From positions 1-42,066 of the forward strand of contig DASUTB010000038.1 in the NCBI GenBank assembly GCA_036374835.1: 42,066 nt of DNA, read 5' to 3'. Positions 30,229 through 37,497 of the stretch are shown in pieces. This DNA is from DASUTB01 sp036374835. GTDB lineage: Bacteria > Actinomycetota > Actinomycetes > Jiangellales > Jiangellaceae. Position 1 is the first letter of the stretch. Every line of letters begins with the position of its first letter. The translations under genes and the position numbers were made by a program. Under the pieces are notes generated by a model that did not search any database, was not told the DNA's origin, and was given only the letters and a program-made list of their open reading frames with translations.

Positions 30229-31269
30229 ATGACTGCCGGACGCGGGGCGCGCGCGTGGGTCCTCCACGTCGATCTCGACCAGTTCCTCGCCGCGGTGGAA
30301 CTGCTGCGCCGTCCCGAGTTGCGCGGCCGCCCGGTCGTGATCGGCGGCGACGGCGACCCCACGAAGCGGGCCGTGGTGAGCACCGCGTCGTACGAGGCGC
30401 GCAGGTTCGGCGTCCACTCCGGCCAGCCGCTGCGTATCGCGGCCCGGCGGTGCCCGGATGCGGTGTTCCTGCCCGTTGATTTTCCGGTGTATGAGGCGGC
30501 GTCGGCGGAGGTTATGGCGACGCTGCGGCAGACCGATGCCGTCGTTGAGGTGATGGGGTGGGACGAGGCGTTTCTCGGGATACGTACCGACGATCCCGAG
30601 GCGTTCGCCCGCCACGTGCAGGGGAGGGTGCACCAGGCGACGGCCCTGGAGTGCAGCATCGGCATCGGGGAGAACAAGTTACAGGCCAAACTCGCCACCG
30701 GCTATGCCAAACCGGCCGGCGTGTTCCGGCTGACCAGTGCCACGTGGGACGAGTTGCTCGGCGACCAGCCGACCGATGCGCTGTGGGGGATCGGCGCGAA
30801 GACGGCCGCGAAGCTGGCCGACGCAGGGATCAGGACCGTGGCCGAACTCGGAGCGGCCGATCTGGACGAGATGGCCACTCGCTTCGGTCCGCGGATCGGC
30901 CCGTGGCTGGTGCAGATGGGCCGTGGGCGGGCGAGCGCGGTGGTGGACGGTGCACCGCACGTCGCGCGCTCGCGGAGCCGGGAGCGCACGTTCCAGGAGG
31001 ATCTGGCCGATCCCGAGGAAGTCGCCCGCGAACTGGCCCGCGTCGCCGGTTTGGTGGCCGACGATGTCGCCGCCGAGAACCGGACGGTACGGCGAGTTGT
31101 GATCAAGGTGCGGTACGTGCCGTTCACGACCAAGGAGTACGGCCGGACGTTGCCCGAGCCGACACGGGAAGGCGAGGCCATCGTGACCGCCGCTCTCGGC
31201 CTGCTCGACCGCGTCAAGCCGGATCGGGCGGTTCGGCTGCTCGGAGTGCGTGCCGAGTTCACCAGCTGA
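30229..31269 (+). CDS. dinB: DNA polymerase IV, DinB2-like
   Basis: A 346-residue Y-family polymerase. Catalytic acids are D15 (HVDLDQFL), D112 and E113 (GWDEAFLG). The steric-gate position, two after the second aspartate, is L20 rather than the usual phenylalanine or tyrosine. Leucine at that place, with the VDLDQFL and GWDEA contexts and GDGDPTKRAVVSTASYEARRFGV, matches the mycobacterial DinB2 branch, which readily uses ribonucleotides. The protein lacks a C-terminal beta-clamp motif of the QLF type. ATG 30229 is preferred; GACAAT (30217-30222) is six bases upstream, and GTG 30214 is also in frame. Role: translesion synthesis and possibly ribonucleotide insertion. Confidence 0.93.
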   Translation: MTAGRGARAWVLHVDLDQFLAAVELLRRPELRGRPVVIGGDGDPTKRAVVSTASYEARRFGVHSGQPLRIAARRCPDAVFLPVDFPVYEAASAEVMATLRQTDAVVEVMGWDEAFLGIRTDDPEAFARHVQGRVHQATALECSIGIGENKLQAKLATGYAKPAGVFRLTSATWDELLGDQPTDALWGIGAKTAAKLADAGIRTVAELGAADLDEMATRFGPRIGPWLVQMGRGRASAVVDGAPHVARSRSRERTFQEDLADPEEVARELARVAGLVADDVAAENRTVRRVVIKVRYVPFTTKEYGRTLPEPTREGEAIVTAALGLLDRVKPDRAVRLLGVRAEFTS

Positions 31270-31277
31270 CGCCCCCA

Positions 31278-31327
31278 TGATCATGTTCAATCAACCTACA
31301 GAATTCGGGGTCGATTGAACATGATCA
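31278..31327. repeat. Inverted repeat downstream of dinB
   Basis: TGATCATGTTCAATC (31278-31292) and GATTGAACATGATCA (31313-31327) are perfect inverted 15-bp arms around a 20-nt spacer containing GAATTC. The layout matches 16847-16896. It lies eight bases after the dinB stop and is probably a terminator, or an element of the 3'-end family. Confidence 0.8.
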
Positions 31328-31379
31328 CGAGACTCATCTCACGTAATGAGCGACTGTTTTAGATGCTGCTGTCACTTGG

Positions 31380-31385
31380 TACGCT
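31380..31385 (+). promoter_or_regulatory. -10 box of leaderless rarD
   Basis: TACGCT ends six bases before the GTG start at 31392, and no ribosome site is present. This indicates a leaderless transcript. Confidence 0.45.
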
Positions 31386-31391
31386 CAGCCG

Positions 31392-32321
31392 GTGAGCAGA
31401 TCCCGGTCCGGTGTGGCGTATGGAGTCGCCGCGTACGGGCTGTGGGGATTGACGCCGTTGTACTGGCCTCTGCTGGACGGTGCGGGGGAGATCGAGGCAC
31501 TGGCGCACCGCATCGTCTGGTCCGTCTTCGTCGTCGTGGCGCTGCTCGCCCTCACCCGCGGCTTCGGGCGAGTCCGCGCGCTGGACCGCCGCTCGGTGCT
31601 GCTGCTCGGCGCCGCGGCAGCGGTCATCACCGTCAACTGGGGTACCTACATCTGGAGCGTGGTGAACGGCCACATCGTCGAGGTGTCGCTCGGATATTTC
31701 ATCAATCCGCTCGTCACCGTGTTGCTGGGCGTGGTCGTCCTGCGCGAACGGCTCCGTCCCGTCCAGTGGTTCGCCGTCGGGATCGCGTTCGTGGCCGTCG
31801 CCGTCCTGACCATCGACTACGGCCGTCCGCCGTGGGTCGCCCTCGCGGTCGCCTTCTCGTTCGGTACCTACGGGTTGATCAAGAAGAAGGTCAATGTCGG
31901 TGCGGTCGAAGGCTTCGGTGTGGAGACGGCGCTGCTACTGGTGCCCGCGGCCACGTTCCTGCTCGTGCTCGAACTCAACGGCACTGGTACGTTCGCGCAC
32001 ACCGGGCTTGGCACGGATCTGTTGTTCGTCGCGGCGGGGCTGGTGACCGCCGTCCCGCTGCTGTTCTTCGGCGCCGCGGCGATCCGCGTCCCGCTGACCA
32101 CGATCGGGCTGCTGCAGTACATCGCGCCGATCCTGCAGTTCGCCATCGGTGTGCTGGTATTCCGGGAGGACGTCCCCCCGGTGCGGCTCGCCGGGTTCAC
32201 GCTCGTATGGGCGGCGTTGATGATCCTGACCGCTGAAACCCTGGTTCACCGGCGCCGGCGGATGCGCGAACTGGTGGGCGTCGTCGTTCCGCCGCCGGTG
32301 CCGGAGCGATCCCTTCCATAG
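31392..32321 (+). CDS. rarD: EamA-family permease RarD
   Basis: A 309-residue drug/metabolite-type transporter with ten predicted membrane segments in two EamA repeats: VAAYGLWGLTPLYWPLL at the N-terminus, IIWSVF-like HRIVWSVFVVVALLAL, TVNWGTYIWSVVNGHIVEVSLGYFINPLVTVLLGVVVL, and the second repeat from TYGLIKKKVNVGAVEGF to VPLTTIGLLQYIAPILQFAIGVLVF. The NWGTYIW and SLGYFINPL motifs are specific to RarD. RarD proteins are putative exporters; the substrate is unsettled. GTG 31392 is preceded by TACGCT at the leaderless distance. It lies between dinB and the LigD-type polymerase gene, with no obvious functional link. Confidence 0.92.
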   Translation: MSRSRSGVAYGVAAYGLWGLTPLYWPLLDGAGEIEALAHRIVWSVFVVVALLALTRGFGRVRALDRRSVLLLGAAAAVITVNWGTYIWSVVNGHIVEVSLGYFINPLVTVLLGVVVLRERLRPVQWFAVGIAFVAVAVLTIDYGRPPWVALAVAFSFGTYGLIKKKVNVGAVEGFGVETALLLVPAATFLLVLELNGTGTFAHTGLGTDLLFVAAGLVTAVPLLFFGAAAIRVPLTTIGLLQYIAPILQFAIGVLVFREDVPPVRLAGFTLVWAALMILTAETLVHRRRRMRELVGVVVPPPVPERSLP

Positions 32322-32357
32322 GCCGTGGCTGTCGGTCGCGGCCGGTATCGTGAGGTC

Positions 32358-33569
32358 GTGTCCAAGCCGCAGGTGCTGGAGATCGCCGGACGTGAGGTGA
32401 CCATCACCAACCCGGACAAGATGGTGTTCCCCGACGCAGGCCTCCGAAAGCTCGACCTGGTGCAGTACTACCTCGCGGTGGGGGACGGTGCCCTGCGCGG
32501 TGTCGCGGGCCGTCCCATGGTGCTCAAACGCTTCGTCAAGGGCATCGACCAGGAGGCGTTCTTCCAGAAGCGCGCGCCGGACAAGCGTCCCGAATGGATC
32601 GAGACGGCGACCCTGCGATACGCGTCCGGCAACACCGCCGACGAGGTCGTCGTACGCGACCTTGCCGGGCTGGCGTGGGTCGTCAACCTCGGATGCATCG
32701 ACCTGAATCCGCATCCGGTGCTGGCCGAGGATCTCGACCGTCCCGACGAGCTGCGTATCGATCTCGACCCGGTTCCCGGCGTCGAGTGGCAGCAGATCAT
32801 CGACACCGCACTGGTCGCCAAGGAGGTGCTCGAAGATCACGGCCTGACGGCCTGGCCGAAGACGTCGGGTTCGCGCGGCTTCCACGTCTACACCCGGATA
32901 CATCGACGCTGGACGTTCAGCGACGTGCGGCTCGCCGCCCAGACGGTCGCTCGCGAGGTCGAACGGCGTGCGCCGGATATCGCGACCGCGCAGTGGTGGA
33001 AGGAAGAACGGCAGGGCGTGTTCGTCGACTTCAACCAGAACGCCAAGGACCGCACGGTGGCGTCGGCCTATTCGGTGCGGCCCAAGCCCGATGCCCGGGT
33101 CTCGATGCCGCTGGCTTGGGAGGAGGTCCCGGGCGCGCGTCCCGAGGAGTACACCGTGGCGACGGTGGCCGACCGGTTCGGGGCGTCCGGCGACCCGTGG
33201 GCCGGGATAGCCGACTCGCCCGGCGAGTTGGACGCCCTGCTGCAGCTCTCGGACGAGCTGGGCCCGCCCGAGAGACCGCCCAAAGGGGAGGGGCGGCGGC
33301 AGCCGACCAAACCGCTGATCGAGATAGCCCGGGCCAAGACCAAGCCCGAGGCGATGGAAGCGCTGGAGAAGTGGAAGGCCAGGCACAAAGCCGTCGCCGC
33401 CCATCTCGAACCGGCCGACGTGCTCGTGGACGGCATGCGTGGACGCAGCTCGCTCTGGTACCGCATCCGCATCAATCTCGAGCACGTGCCCGAAGCGCTC
33501 CGGCCGAAGCAGGAGAAGCTCGAGCTCGACTATGACCCCTGGGCCGGAGCTGAGTGGGCGGAGCGCTAA
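32358..33569 (+). CDS. Stand-alone LigD-type polymerase domain (archaeo-eukaryotic primase fold)
   Basis: A 403-residue protein corresponding to the polymerase (PolDom) part of LigD, without ligase or nuclease domains. The catalytic acidic motif is RIDLDPVPG (D-x-D), with SGSRGFHVY as the nucleotide-binding loop and VFVDFNQNAKDRTVASAYSVRPKPDARVSMPL as the second core block. The C-terminal ~100 residues (TKPEAMEALEKWKARHKAV to LELDYDPWAG) are specific to the long free-standing form. It probably fills gaps during non-homologous end joining, often with ribonucleotides. GTG 32358 sits six bases after TATCGT (32346-32351), a leaderless arrangement. Ku and ligase genes are not in the window. Confidence 0.92.
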   Translation: MSKPQVLEIAGREVTITNPDKMVFPDAGLRKLDLVQYYLAVGDGALRGVAGRPMVLKRFVKGIDQEAFFQKRAPDKRPEWIETATLRYASGNTADEVVVRDLAGLAWVVNLGCIDLNPHPVLAEDLDRPDELRIDLDPVPGVEWQQIIDTALVAKEVLEDHGLTAWPKTSGSRGFHVYTRIHRRWTFSDVRLAAQTVAREVERRAPDIATAQWWKEERQGVFVDFNQNAKDRTVASAYSVRPKPDARVSMPLAWEEVPGARPEEYTVATVADRFGASGDPWAGIADSPGELDALLQLSDELGPPERPPKGEGRRQPTKPLIEIARAKTKPEAMEALEKWKARHKAVAAHLEPADVLVDGMRGRSSLWYRIRINLEHVPEALRPKQEKLELDYDPWAGAEWAER

Positions 33570-33616
33570 CCCGGAGATCGCCTCGCTGGATGCCGTGGGT
33601 TGGCGGATGGACCGTG

Positions 33617-33622
33617 TAGTGT
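33617..33622 (+). promoter_or_regulatory. Probable -10 box of the riboswitch-metE transcript
   Basis: TAGTGT lies seven to ten bases before the first bases of the cobalamin aptamer (about 33630), the expected spacing to a transcript start. No clear -35 box is seen. Confidence 0.35.
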
Positions 33623-33631
33623 CGGTACTGC

Positions 33632-33854
33632 TGGTGGTTCGCCGGCGCTCACGGCGCGGGCGAGGCAAGAGGGAACCCGGTGTGAGTCCGGGACTGCCCC
33701 GCAGCGGTGAACGGGAACGACCGCCGTCTCATCGTCCTCGGTGACGATGGTCACAGCACTGGGCGCGCCGAAGCGCCCGGGAAGCGACGGCCAGTAGGTC
33801 TGGTTCCGGTGACGGCCGGAGCCGGTTGCCCGTGAGTCCGAAGACCTGCCACCG
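33632..33854 (+). ncRNA. Cobalamin riboswitch
   Basis: The core is visible: GAGGCAAGAGGGAACCCGGTGTGAGTCCGGGACTGCCCCGCAGCGGTGAAC (read in parts at about 33661-33711) and the B12 box AGTCCGAAGACCTGCC at 33835-33850. P1 closes through GGTGG (33633-33637) with CCACC (33849-33853). The aptamer is followed by an expression platform of about 125 bp with several GC stems, ending in GAGGAGG eight bases before the metE ATG. In this class cobalamin binding turns off the downstream gene; for metE this saves the B12-independent enzyme when B12 is present. It fills the long gap between the polymerase gene and metE. Confidence 0.95.
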
Positions 33855-33980
33855 GTGCGCGCGCCACAGGTGTGCGCGAGTCCGGAGCCTCGCGGGTGGG
33901 TTCGTGCGGACGGTTCGGCGTGATGCCGGCCTCTCGCGGCGCTTCGGGCATGTCCGGAGAAACGGCTGCGAGGAGGAAGC

Positions 33981-36284
33981 ATGATCCGAACCCCCATCGG
34001 TGCCACGGTCCACGGATACCCCCGGATCGGGCGGCATCGGGAACTCAAATTCGCGCTCGAAGGTGTGTGGTCCGGACGGACCACGACCGACCAGCTGACC
34101 CAGGTCGCGCGCGACCTCCGGTACGACGCCTGGGAACGCATGCGTGACGCCGGGATCGACACGGTGCCGGTCAACACGTTCTCGTTGTACGACCACGTTC
34201 TCGACGCCGCGGTCCTCGTGGGCGCGGTGCCGTCGCGCTTCGCCGGGCTGGAGGCGGACGGGCCCGACGTGGGCGGCGTCGACCTGCGCACATACACCGC
34301 GATGGCACGCGGTGAGGGCTCGGTCGCGCCGCTGGAGATGACCAAGTGGTTCGACACGAACTACCACTACCTCGTGCCGGAGATCGGCCCGCACATGCCG
34401 TTCCGGCTGGCCGGAGACAAACCGTTGTCCGAGTACCGCGAGGCGACGGGGGCGGGCCTGGACGCGCGTCCGGTCCTCGTCGGTCCGGCCACCTTCTTGT
34501 TGCTCGCCAAGGCCGAGGCGGACGCGCCGGCGGACTTCACTCCCTTCGACCGGCTCGGTGACCTCGTCGACGTCTATGCGGAGCTGCTCGGCGCACTCGC
34601 GGATGCGGGCGTGGCGTGGGTCCAGCTCGACGAGCCGGCGTTCGTCGCCGACCGGACCGCCGAGGAGATCGCTGCGCTGCGCGAGACGTACGACCGGCTC
34701 GGCCGGCTGGAGCACCGTCCTGGCGTGTTCGTCGCGTCCTACTTCGGAGAACTCGGCGACGCGCTGCCCGCGCTGGCGGCAACGCCTGTGGAGGCGATCG
34801 GGGTGGATCTGGTCGCCGGGACGGAGGTGCGCAGCCTCGCAGTGGCCAGCGGACTCCGCGACAAGACGCTGGTGGGTGGTGCTATCGACGGTCGCAACGT
34901 CTGGCGCGCCGATCTGGAGAGTGCGCTGTCTCGCTTGACCACACTGTTGGGTATCGCCGGGGACGTCGCGGTGAGCACATCGTGCTCACTGCTGCACGTG
35001 CCGCATGACGTGACCGCTGAACCGGGGCTCGACCCGGTATTGAGCCGGTCGCTGGCATTCGCCGACCAGAAGCTCGCCGAGGTGGCCACGTTGGCGAGGG
35101 CGCTGCGGGAGGGTCGCGACGCGGTATCGGCCGCCTTCGACGACGCGTCGGACGCGCTGCGTGCCCGGGCGGCGTCGGCGGCGCTGCGCAACGACAGCGT
35201 TCGCGAACGCGTCGCCCGGCTCGGCCCGGACGACGCCCGCCGGGTGCCGTACGCCGAACGGGCAGCCGAGCAGGCCGCCAGGCTAGGGCTTCCGGCATTG
35301 CCCACGACGACAATCGGCTCGTTTCCGCAGACGAGCGAGGTGCGCGCGGTGCGCGCCGGGTGGCGGGCCGGCAGGGTCGACGACGCCACGTATACCGAAC
35401 GGATGCGGACCGAGATCGAACGAGTGATCCGGCTACAGGAGCGCCTGGGTCTCGACGTGCTGGTTCACGGCGAGCCCGAGCGCAACGACATGGTGCAGTA
35501 CTTCGCCGAACATCTCGAAGGATTCACGACCACGATCAACGGGTGGGTGCAGTCGTACGGCACCCGCTGTGTGCGGCCCCCGATCCTCTACGGCGACGTG
35601 GCGCGGGCCCGTCCCATCACTGTGGAATGGGCCACCTATGCCCAGTCGCTGACGGACCGGCCGGTGAAGGGCATGCTGACCGGCCCGGTAACGATCCTGG
35701 CCTGGTCGTTCGTCAGGGGCGACCAGCCGCTCGGTGACACCGCTCGCCAGGTTGCGCTGGCGCTGCGCGACGAGGTGGCCGAGCTGGAGATCGCCGGCAT
35801 CGGAATCATCCAGGTCGACGAGCCCGCGCTACGCGAGTTGCTCCCGCTGCGACACGCGGACCAGCCTTCCTATCTGGAGTGGGCGGTGGAGACGTTCCGG
35901 CTCGCGACGTCCGGTGTCGCTCCGTCCACCCAGATCCACACCCATCTGTGCTACTCCGAGTTCGGCGAGGTGATGTCGGCGATCGACGCGCTCGACGCAG
36001 ATGTCACCAGCATCGAGGCGGCCCGGTCGCGGATGGAGATCGTCCCGGACATCGCCGCGTCCGGGTTCGGCCGCGGCATCGGGCCGGGCGTTTACGACAT
36101 CCACTCGCCCCGCGTGCCCGAGGCCAAGGAGATCGAGCTGCTGCTATTGACGGCGCTGGACTCCGTGCCGGCCGAACGGCTCTGGGTGAATCCGGACTGC
36201 GGGCTCAAGACCCGCGGTTACGCGGAGGTCGAACCGGCCCTGGCGAATCTCGTCGCCGCAGCGAACGCCGCCCGCACTCCGTAG
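33981..36284 (+). CDS. metE: Cobalamin-independent methionine synthase
   Basis: A 767-residue full-length MetE with both barrels. The N-terminal part opens TPIGATVHGYPRIGRHRELKFALEGVW and the C-terminal catalytic barrel starts at LPALPTTTIGSFPQTSEVRAVR. Zinc ligands are H655 and C657 (IHTHLCYSEFG), E679 (SIEAARS) and C740 (NPDCGLKTRG). It transfers a methyl group from methyltetrahydrofolate polyglutamate to homocysteine, making methionine. The upstream cobalamin riboswitch predicts expression only when B12 is scarce, so a B12-dependent MetH is expected elsewhere in the genome. The ribosome site GAGGAGG lies just before ATG 33981. Confidence 0.98.
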   Translation: MIRTPIGATVHGYPRIGRHRELKFALEGVWSGRTTTDQLTQVARDLRYDAWERMRDAGIDTVPVNTFSLYDHVLDAAVLVGAVPSRFAGLEADGPDVGGVDLRTYTAMARGEGSVAPLEMTKWFDTNYHYLVPEIGPHMPFRLAGDKPLSEYREATGAGLDARPVLVGPATFLLLAKAEADAPADFTPFDRLGDLVDVYAELLGALADAGVAWVQLDEPAFVADRTAEEIAALRETYDRLGRLEHRPGVFVASYFGELGDALPALAATPVEAIGVDLVAGTEVRSLAVASGLRDKTLVGGAIDGRNVWRADLESALSRLTTLLGIAGDVAVSTSCSLLHVPHDVTAEPGLDPVLSRSLAFADQKLAEVATLARALREGRDAVSAAFDDASDALRARAASAALRNDSVRERVARLGPDDARRVPYAERAAEQAARLGLPALPTTTIGSFPQTSEVRAVRAGWRAGRVDDATYTERMRTEIERVIRLQERLGLDVLVHGEPERNDMVQYFAEHLEGFTTTINGWVQSYGTRCVRPPILYGDVARARPITVEWATYAQSLTDRPVKGMLTGPVTILAWSFVRGDQPLGDTARQVALALRDEVAELEIAGIGIIQVDEPALRELLPLRHADQPSYLEWAVETFRLATSGVAPSTQIHTHLCYSEFGEVMSAIDALDADVTSIEAARSRMEIVPDIAASGFGRGIGPGVYDIHSPRVPEAKEIELLLLTALDSVPAERLWVNPDCGLKTRGYAEVEPALANLVAAANAARTP

Positions 36285-36296
36285 GTGCTAGATTGC

Positions 36297-36312
36297 CTCC
36301 ACCGCTGTGGGG
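36297..36312 (+). terminator. Weak hairpin after metE
   Basis: CTCCAC (36297-36302) pairs with GTGGGG (36307-36312), one G-U pair, CGCT loop, 13 bases past the metE stop. It may end the metE transcript, but the stem is short. Confidence 0.3.
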
Positions 36313-36326
36313 GTTGGGTGTCTTTG

Positions 36327-36533
36327 ATGCGAGTTCTTGTCACCGGTGGTACTGGTTTCGTCGGTTCCCACACAGTCACTGCGCTGCGCTCTGCCGGGCA
36401 TGAGGTGCGACTCCTGGTGCGCAAACCGGAGCGGATCGGCAAGGCGCTCGAGCCGTTGGGCGTCAGCGAGCCGGTCGACTATGCCGTGGGAGACGTCGTC
36501 TCACATCGCCAGGCAGGCGACGCCGTGCCCTAG
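36327..36533 (+). pseudogene. Truncated NAD(P)-dependent epimerase/dehydratase
   Basis: The frame gives a 68-residue protein MRVLVTGGTGFVGSHTVTALRSAGHEVRLLVRKPERIGKALEPLG (read in parts) and then VDYAVGDVVSHRQAGDAVP before a stop. The first 55 residues are a normal Rossmann start with the GxxGxxG motif GGTGFVG. A complete member has about 300 residues, so the rest of the coenzyme fold and the whole active site are missing. The homologous text breaks off right after VGDV, the strand that normally continues into the DxxD segment, so the 3' part was lost by deletion. No second fragment follows before the IclR gene at 36553. Confidence 0.75.
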
Positions 36534-36552
36534 TGCGGGTGGCGCGCTATTG

Positions 36553-37362
36553 CTAGGTGGCCGGCTGCAACGCGGGCGGACCGGCCAGCGAGCGGGAGAT
36601 CCCACGCGCCGCCGTCGCCACGAGCTTGCCCAGCGAGGCCGGGTCGTGGACGCCGACGTGGACGACGAGGGACACCGCGGCGACCACGTTGCCGTCCGGG
36701 TCGCGGATCGGTGCGCCGACCGAAAGGCTGTCCATCGTCACCTGCCGGTCGCTGGTGGCGATACCCGTTGCCCGAACGTCGCTGAGGATGGAGCGGAGCT
36801 TCTCGGGGTCAGTGATCGTCTTCGGCGTGAAACTTCGCAGGGTGTTGGTGAGCACGGCCTCCTGGACGTCCGGGGGCGCGAACGCGAGAAGTACCAGGCC
36901 GGCGCCGCTGGCCGGCAGCGGGAAGTGCAGACCGACCTTGGTGTGCACGCCGACCGACGAACGTCCGGCGAGCCGTTCGGTGAACACCAACTCGGTACCG
37001 TCGCGCACCGCCAACTGGACGACCTCGTGGGTCAGCTCGTAGAGATCCTCCATGAACGGCATCGCGGCATCCCGAAGGCCGGTGCCGCGTGGGGCGAGCG
37101 CACCGAGTGCGTACAGCCGCAGGCCGACGCTGTACCGGCCTTCGGCGTCACGTTCCAGAGCTCCCCAGTCGGACAGTTCGGCCACGATCCGGTGCGCGGT
37201 GCTCAGCGCCAGACCCGCGTGGCGGGCGATCTCGGACAGGGTGAGCGTCCGGCGTTGCGGCGTGAAGGTACCGAGGATGTTGAGAACCTTGCCGGCCGCG
37301 GAGGCCTGGGCCGGACCGGAACGTACTACCTGGCGCGCATCGATGCTCGCCGGAGAGGCCAT
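36553..37362 (-). CDS. IclR-family transcriptional regulator
   Basis: A 269-residue regulator. The N-terminal winged helix (about 15-75) reads AAGKVLNILGTFTPQRRTLTLSEIARHAGLALSTAHRIVAELSDWGALERDAEGRYSVGLRLYALG, with helix-turn-helix LSEIARHAGLALSTAHRIV. The C-terminal IclR effector domain (about 90-265) has LQLAVRDGTELVFTERLAG-type text and SVGAPIRDPDGNVVAAVSLVVHVGV. ATG 37362 follows TATGCT (37371-37376 on the minus strand) by eight bases. It diverges from the MetE-like gene; a near-perfect inverted repeat lies between them. It probably controls that gene, and perhaps the TRAP transporter beyond it, in response to a small organic inducer. Confidence 0.92.
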   Translation of the reverse strand: MASPASIDARQVVRSGPAQASAAGKVLNILGTFTPQRRTLTLSEIARHAGLALSTAHRIVAELSDWGALERDAEGRYSVGLRLYALGALAPRGTGLRDAAMPFMEDLYELTHEVVQLAVRDGTELVFTERLAGRSSVGVHTKVGLHFPLPASGAGLVLLAFAPPDVQEAVLTNTLRSFTPKTITDPEKLRSILSDVRATGIATSDRQVTMDSLSVGAPIRDPDGNVVAAVSLVVHVGVHDPASLGKLVATAARGISRSLAGPPALQPAT

Positions 37363-37402
37363 GGCCAAGAAGCATAGACACCGCGCTGCGGGACACGCAG
37401 GA

Positions 37403-37427
37403 GGGGCTTCCGTCATGCGGAAGTCCC
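37403..37427. promoter_or_regulatory. Operator candidate between IclR and MetE-like genes
   Basis: GGGGCTTCCG (37403-37412) and CGGAAGTCCC (37418-37427) are 10-bp arms with one mismatch around TCATG. The site sits between the divergent starts at 37362 and 37498. Symmetry and position suggest IclR binding; this is inferred. Confidence 0.45.
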
Positions 37428-37497
37428 GGTCCACTTTGATCACTTGGGCGACTACTCTTGACGCCCTTGCAATCGCCGCCGATGTGCTGGAGGAACT

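Noticed and set aside
31935..33668. 577-codon minus-strand frame across rarD and the LigD-type polymerase gene
   Set aside because: Overlaps two well-supported genes and shows only a shadow composition.
36297..36312. Strong rho-independent terminator after metE
   Set aside because: The stem is only six pairs with one G-U and no U run, so it is kept only as a weak candidate.
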